DNA from: Kitasatospora sp. MAA4
GTDB taxonomy: Bacteria > Actinomycetota > Actinomycetes > Streptomycetales > Streptomycetaceae
Assembly: GCF_029893355.1 (NCBI RefSeq)
Contig: NZ_JARZAI010000001.1
Span: 124,001-188,000 of the forward strand
DNA length: 64,000 nt
Reading direction: 5' to 3'
The position numbers and the translations under genes are program-made. Every line of letters begins with the position of its first letter. Position 1 is the stretch's first letter. Below the pieces are notes generated by a model. The model searched no databases and was not told the origin of the DNA. It worked only from the letters and a program-made list of their open reading frames with translations. Shown in pieces: positions 59,404 through 64,000 of this stretch.

Positions 59404-62400
59404 ATGGTCGAGTTCGGCATACCAGCGGACGACTTCTCCCGGTATGGTCTGCACGGGCGGTGTTGGCTGCGGTGTCGGAAGGGGTCTGTCCTGCCGGACA
59501 ACGAAGATGGCGCGGCGGGGACCGGAGCAGCGGTCGTCGGGCCGAGGGTGTTCATCTCCTACGCGCACGAGGACGACGGCGGTACTCACGCCGAGCGGGT
59601 CCGCGACCTGTGGCTGCTGCTGCGCCGCAACGGCGTCGATGCAAGGCTGGATCGCCCGGCCGCGGAGCAGCCTCAGAACTGGGCCACCTGGATGCTGCGC
59701 GAGTACCAGGCGGCGGACTACGTCCTGGTGGTGGCCTCCCCGGCCTACAAACGGCGGGCTGAAGGCACCGAGGACCCTGGCGTCGGCGAGGGCGTCGCCT
59801 GGGAGGCCGGACTCATCCGAGCCGAGATCTATCGCGACCGCGGGACATGGCACCGCCGCATTCTGCGTGTGGTGCTGCCCGGCGGCTCCCGCGAGGACTT
59901 CCCCGCCTTCTTCGGCGGCCATGCCGTCACCGACTACACCATTGACCCGCTCACGGCGGTCGGCGCCGAGAGGCTGCTGCGCTACCTCCATCGCCAACCG
60001 TTCGAGACCGAGCCCCCGCCCGGTCCCATCCCCTTCCTCCCGCCGCGCGGCACGGACGACGTGGAGACCGAGGTCGATGAACTGGCACGCCTGCGCAGGC
60101 TGAGCGAAGCGGCGACGGAGGACGCCGCGCTGATCGTTCCGCCCGGTTCGCTGTACCCGATCGGAATCAGTCTTGAACGCCTGTACGTCCGGCGCAATAT
60201 CGAGACCGTCCTGATCGAAAGACTCAAGATCCCCTCGGCCCACGTCGTGGTCGGCGAGCCCGGTTACGGCAAGACCAGCCTCCTGTGGAGTCTGCACCGG
60301 ACACTCGCCGAGCTCGGCTGGGAACCGTTCTTCATCAAGGCGACCGCCCTTCTGAGTGCCCTCGACACCTTGGGCGTCGAACGGGCCGATGCCATCGACC
60401 TGGAAACCCTTGACCGGGCGCTGAACGTCTGCCTGGAGCGGGGCATCACTGCGGTGTTGCTGGTCGACACTCTGGATCTGCTCATGCACAGCGCCGATAC
60501 CCGGAGAATCGTCTCGGACCTCCTACAGCTCGCACAGCGTGGTGACATCCGCATGGTCGTGACCTGCCGACCCGGTGAGGCCGCCCTGTTGCAGCCGGGG
60601 GAGGAGGAGGGAGCGGGTCTGCGGCTGATTCGGCTCGGACTCTACGACGATGCCGAGCGGCAGAGCGCTGTGGCTGGCTACACCGAGACCTTCTACGGCT
60701 TGGGCCCGAGCCGGATGCTGGCCGCCTCGGACCTGCGGGACGTGCAGGCCCATGTTTTCAGCGCGGTCTATCAGGACCTCCCGCTACGAGAGGTCTGCGA
60801 CAATCCGCTGACCCTCAGACTGCTCTTCGAGCTGTACGCGCCGAACCGGCCGGACAGGCAGGTGGACGTAGCCTCGCTCTACGACCGATTCTGGGAGCTC
60901 AGGATCCGCCGTGACGCGCGGGGAGGCGAGAACGGTGCCACCGGTCCGGTGCGCCGCGTCGAGGACGGCGATGATTCCGCCGCGGATCTCAGAGGAACGG
61001 CCCGGACTCTCGCGCAGTTCATGCTCGGCTCGGGCAATCCGGAGGTGTCGCTGTCGCAGGCGAGCAGCGAGATCGCCCGACTCGAACCGATGGAACTCGC
61101 GGAGGTGTCCCGTCGGATCGAACTCCTGGTCCGACGGGGTGTCCTGGCGGTTTCGCCGGCCAGCGGCACGGTGAGGTTCTTCCACCAGACGTTCTTCGAA
61201 TACGCCGCCGCTCAGTTTCTTGTCGTGGCCGGACTGGCCGATGAACTGATCCTGAGGGTGTGTGCCGACCCTGGGGACCTCCTCCTCGCGGCCGTGGCAG
61301 CCCAGGCTCTGCCACGGCTCGCGTCGCGAGCCGAGTCCGAGCGGCTGCTGACCCGGCTGCTGGAGGACGACGGACAGAGTGCGGTCACCCTCGGCCTCGG
61401 CATCTATGCTCACCAACCCGGGGCTGCCGCCGAGGCGCAGCAAGCCCTTCGCACCGCGGCGCCCGACTCCGTGCGGAGGTTCCTGCTGCTGCTCCCCGGC
61501 ATCCGGCACGAGGATCCCGCACGGTGGACGGGTGATCTGGACGTCGTGTGGAAGCGGACCGGCGAAGCCGACCGGGACCTGCGGATCCCCTTGCTGGAGG
61601 CACTGCGGCGGCTCGCCGGACGTAGCCCCGAGGACGCGGTCGAGTTCCTGGACGGACACGGCTGCCTGTCGTGGATCCGTGGGCAGAAGAGCCAGCTCCT
61701 CCGCAGCCACGAGGGTCTCCACCTGCGCCTGCTCGGCCCGGTCTACGCTGCTGATCCCTCCTGGGTCAGGGGCGAACTCATCGCGCTCTGGGACCTGTTC
61801 GTCGAGGCCAAGAACGCCCAGGGGGCAGCTGAGATTCTCGATCTCCTGCGTGAGCGGCTCGATCTGGTACCGGCCGAACGCGGCACGGCCGAACGCAACC
61901 GGGTGCTGGAGGACTTCGCGCCCCGCCTCCGTGCCCTGGCGGACGCCGTGAGCATGCGCTCGGCCGCCCCCGCCATCCGCGCCTACGGCCTGCTCTGGTC
62001 CGCCGGCCGGTCGGCCATGGAACCCGACAGCACGCTCGCCCTGGCGAAGAGTCTGATCGACGAGGCTTCCCGGGCGGCGGCGCCCACGCCGGGGGCCGGT
62101 CGCGAAGGCAGTGGACCCGACGCACTGACCCGCGCGCATCTCCACGGGGTGGGAAGCCTGGCCCGGGCCCTGCCGGGCGATCAGGCCCGCAGCCTGGTGG
62201 CCGCGATGACGGCGATCAGAACTCCCGGTCTGCAGACCGCGGTCCTGGACGGGATCATCCTCCCGCTGCTCGGCCAGGACCACCACGGGAACGTGCCCCT
62301 CCACAACGACAACGCCATGGTCCGGTGCCTTGAGACCGCCTGCCGGACGGAGTTGTCCCGACTGCCCGGGCCGGAGAAGCGGGAGGACGGTTCCCGGGCG

Positions 62401-63627
62401 CCCGCTGCGGTGTTCGTCGAGGCGGTCGTCCGTTCGCAGCGCTCAGGTCCCGGCCTGCTGGAACTGCTGCCCGAGAGCGAACCGGATCTGTGGCTCCGAC
62501 TGGACGGCCTCGCGCGACTGACCGCCGCTGCGGCGGCCGCTGGTCATCCCATCGCCTCCCGAGCGCTGAGGCTCTGGTGCAGCGATCCGGCTCCACGGCG
62601 GCAGCGGCCGTCGAAGTCCCTCCAGACGGCTCTTCTGACGCCGCTGTTGGAACGGGTGTCCACGCAGCCGCAGTTGCTGGCCTATCTGGTCGACGACGCG
62701 ATAGTCAGCCAGGACCCGCAGACCCTCGTAGCCGCGTTGGATCTTGCCGGAGCGGCTGCGCTCTCCTGCGTGGTGGAGGACTACCGGGCAGATCTGCAAG
62801 GGCTGTTGACCAAACTGACCCGGGCGAACTCCGGGCAGGACCGGCGCAGGGGCTACCGGTTGTGGCGGGCGCTGGTGGAGAACACCGGCTGGCAGCCACC
62901 CAGCCCGGGCACCCTGGTGGTACAGCTGCGCGGTAAACCCGGTACGCCCCAGCACATTTCCGTCCTCGAACTCTGCCTCGCCGCGGTCGTCTCCGGTGGG
63001 TGGACGGCAGCGGACGCAGCTCAACTGCTGCCGGCCCTACGTGATCTCGTCGACGCCGATCGCGCGGATGCCCGGCACCTGATGATGGCCATCCTCTGCC
63101 GGACGGGCGCGCTCGACACCCCGGAACAGAGAGTGGCGACGATCAAGGAAAGCCTGGAGCTCGCCCTTCCCGCCGACTACGGCCTTGACGAGGCCGACGG
63201 CCGCGGACGCTTCACGACGAACATGCGGCAGCTGGGCTGGCTGGTCGAGCGCCTACTCAAGGTCGACACGGACGCAGCGCTGTCGCTGCTGCTTGACGTC
63301 TCGGCAGTTCTGGACAGTGTGAACCCCGGGATCATCACCCGCGTACAGCGAGAGATCGCCAACCGCTGGCGAAGGCCACTCGGTTTGGCCTTCGATGCGC
63401 TGGGATCGCAGGCACGCAAACGACTGGTGCTCGGTCTGCTGCAGGGCGATGTAGCGCTGGCCAGACTCGCGATCGAGGTCTTCGCCCAGCGAAACGACCC
63501 ACCGCCGTGGTTCCGTCAACTCCTGATGGATTCCAGCCTGCATCCCAAGCTCCTGGACACCATCCGAGGAAACCTGTTCTTCCACGCACGCAGCCACGGC
63601 AGTGGCCCCTGGAGAGAGCTGATCTGA
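59404..63627 (+). CDS. SEFIR domain STAND NTPase, immune-type sensor
   Basis: 1407 residues. A SEFIR domain (about 46-180) shows PRVFISYAHEDDG, GVDARLDRP, WATWMLREYQAADYVLVV, SPAYKRR and VAWEAGLIRAEIY. A STAND-type NTPase follows with Walker A GEPGYGKTS at 284-292 and Walker B VLLVDTLD (Asp 355), then a winged-helix-like region and about 800 residues of helical repeats with no clear TPR consensus. SEFIR-NTPase proteins act as ligand-sensing suicide modules in other bacteria. The start is uncertain: ATG 59404 has no ribosome site, but the next plausible codons cut into the SEFIR domain. It stands alone between a membrane operon and an O-methyltransferase. Confidence 0.8.
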   Translation: MVEFGIPADDFSRYGLHGRCWLRCRKGSVLPDNEDGAAGTGAAVVGPRVFISYAHEDDGGTHAERVRDLWLLLRRNGVDARLDRPAAEQPQNWATWMLREYQAADYVLVVASPAYKRRAEGTEDPGVGEGVAWEAGLIRAEIYRDRGTWHRRILRVVLPGGSREDFPAFFGGHAVTDYTIDPLTAVGAERLLRYLHRQPFETEPPPGPIPFLPPRGTDDVETEVDELARLRRLSEAATEDAALIVPPGSLYPIGISLERLYVRRNIETVLIERLKIPSAHVVVGEPGYGKTSLLWSLHRTLAELGWEPFFIKATALLSALDTLGVERADAIDLETLDRALNVCLERGITAVLLVDTLDLLMHSADTRRIVSDLLQLAQRGDIRMVVTCRPGEAALLQPGEEEGAGLRLIRLGLYDDAERQSAVAGYTETFYGLGPSRMLAASDLRDVQAHVFSAVYQDLPLREVCDNPLTLRLLFELYAPNRPDRQVDVASLYDRFWELRIRRDARGGENGATGPVRRVEDGDDSAADLRGTARTLAQFMLGSGNPEVSLSQASSEIARLEPMELAEVSRRIELLVRRGVLAVSPASGTVRFFHQTFFEYAAAQFLVVAGLADELILRVCADPGDLLLAAVAAQALPRLASRAESERLLTRLLEDDGQSAVTLGLGIYAHQPGAAAEAQQALRTAAPDSVRRFLLLLPGIRHEDPARWTGDLDVVWKRTGEADRDLRIPLLEALRRLAGRSPEDAVEFLDGHGCLSWIRGQKSQLLRSHEGLHLRLLGPVYAADPSWVRGELIALWDLFVEAKNAQGAAEILDLLRERLDLVPAERGTAERNRVLEDFAPRLRALADAVSMRSAAPAIRAYGLLWSAGRSAMEPDSTLALAKSLIDEASRAAAPTPGAGREGSGPDALTRAHLHGVGSLARALPGDQARSLVAAMTAIRTPGLQTAVLDGIILPLLGQDHHGNVPLHNDNAMVRCLETACRTELSRLPGPEKREDGSRAPAAVFVEAVVRSQRSGPGLLELLPESEPDLWLRLDGLARLTAAAAAAGHPIASRALRLWCSDPAPRRQRPSKSLQTALLTPLLERVSTQPQLLAYLVDDAIVSQDPQTLVAALDLAGAAALSCVVEDYRADLQGLLTKLTRANSGQDRRRGYRLWRALVENTGWQPPSPGTLVVQLRGKPGTPQHISVLELCLAAVVSGGWTAADAAQLLPALRDLVDADRADARHLMMAILCRTGALDTPEQRVATIKESLELALPADYGLDEADGRGRFTTNMRQLGWLVERLLKVDTDAALSLLLDVSAVLDSVNPGIITRVQREIANRWRRPLGLAFDALGSQARKRLVLGLLQGDVALARLAIEVFAQRNDPPPWFRQLLMDSSLHPKLLDTIRGNLFFHARSHGSGPWRELI

Positions 63628-63657
63628 CGACCCCTCCCGGTGCCGGGCAACCGGGAT

Positions 63658-64000
63658 TCACCGCCTTCGTGCCGGCACGTGCGCAGGGGAGGCGGCCTTG
63701 CGGGCGTGCAGCACGTGGGCGTCCAACGGCAGCGGCGAGTGGTCGACGAGCTGGAGCCCCGCGCTGTCCAGCAGTCGGGCGTAGTGCTCGGCGCGGCGTT
63801 CACGGCCGCCGACGTTGCACATCATGTGAAGGTCCCAGGCGGTGGCGAGTGAGGGCGAGCCGTCGGCCGGCAGGAGGCGTTCGACGATGAGCAGGTCGGC
63901 GTGGGCGGGCATCGCGCGGGCGCAGTCGCGCAGGATCTCCCGGCAGCGGTCGTCGTCCCAGTCGTGCAGCACGCGGGAGAGGATGTAGACGTCCGCGCCC
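63658..64000 (-). CDS. O-methyltransferase, C-terminal part; 5' end outside window
   Basis: The minus-strand frame is open to the window edge and shows 113 residues. VLHDWDDDRCREILRDC holds the catalytic His-Asp of plant-type (acetylserotonin-like) O-methyltransferases, followed by LLIVERLLPADG, HMMCNVGGRER and a last strand VLHARKA. These SAM-dependent enzymes methylate phenolic hydroxyls in natural-product pathways. Whether it belongs with the DHB cluster is unknown; it lies about 9 kb away on the other side of the SEFIR gene. Confidence 0.85.
   Translation of the reverse strand, partial: GADVYILSRVLHDWDDDRCREILRDCARAMPAHADLLIVERLLPADGSPSLATAWDLHMMCNVGGRERRAEHYARLLDSAGLQLVDHSPLPLDAHVLHARKAASPAHVPARRR

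Overview
The window looks like chromosome from a high-G+C actinomycete, most likely Streptomyces or Kitasatospora. Almost every codon ends in G or C and GTG/TTG starts are common. Several families are typical of the group: F420-dependent PPOX oxidoreductase, mycothiol-dependent DinB-like enzyme, Pkn-type kinases with WD40 tails, Tat-exported enzymes and DUF4232 lipoproteins. No rRNA, tRNA or CRISPR array was recognised.

Layout. 1-5.5 kb: C-terminal part of a MocR-type regulator, an exported beta-helix protein, a family 2 glycosyltransferase, and small or membrane proteins of unknown role. 5.5-9.9 kb: a tightly overlapping minus-strand cassette (GlxA-type regulator, ThDP enzyme, SRPBCC protein, KAS III-like enzyme lacking the usual His) that probably makes or modifies a small molecule. 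10-12.4 kb: three secreted proteins, including a G1 (eqolisin) peptidase. 12.5-15.7 kb: a zinc-ribbon/CHAT protease-like protein followed 14 nt later by an alpha/beta-hydrolase, a candidate immune or cell-death pair. 15.7-28.5 kb: mixed metabolic and regulatory genes (GDSL hydrolase with TetR regulator and a clear operator, FBP zinc-finger protein, an AraC remnant, lipoprotein, serine hydrolase, macro-domain protein, ECF-like sigma factor, two tandem receptor kinases, a Tat metallophosphoesterase). 28.8-34 kb: a TIR protein and two WD40 kinases. 34.2-35.6 kb: a TnpB-only IS200/IS605-type element that abuts an SDR gene and appears to have removed its start codon.

36.4-54.8 kb is the centrepiece, an eight-gene minus-strand operon: a C-A-PCP-C-A-KR-PCP NRPS, a KS-AT-ACP-TE PKS, a crotonyl-CoA carboxylase/reductase, and a complete 2,3-dihydroxybenzoate (DHB) pathway with its AMP ligase and a free-standing aryl carrier protein. 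The NRPS-PKS-CCR trio has the architecture of antimycin AntC-AntD-AntE. The starter pathway is enterobactin-like DHB instead of 3-formamidosalicylate, and the first adenylation domain carries a serine code instead of threonine. My inference is an antimycin-type nine-membered dilactone built from DHB, Ser, an alpha-hydroxy acid (from an alpha-keto acid) and an alkylmalonyl unit, i.e. a catechol/serine branch of the family. No AntB-like acyltransferase and no ECF regulator is next to it, and the only nearby free ketoreductase candidate is the IS-damaged SDR.

55-59.3 kb: an ARMT1-type phosphatase with an unknown partner, a VioB-type ferritin-like protein, and a membrane protein pair with E-x-x-E motifs preceded by a 14-codon coupled leader ORF. 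59.4-63.6 kb: a 1407-residue SEFIR-STAND NTPase, an immune-type sensor. The window ends in a truncated O-methyltransferase on the minus strand. All function assignments rest on motifs read by eye; no database search was run.
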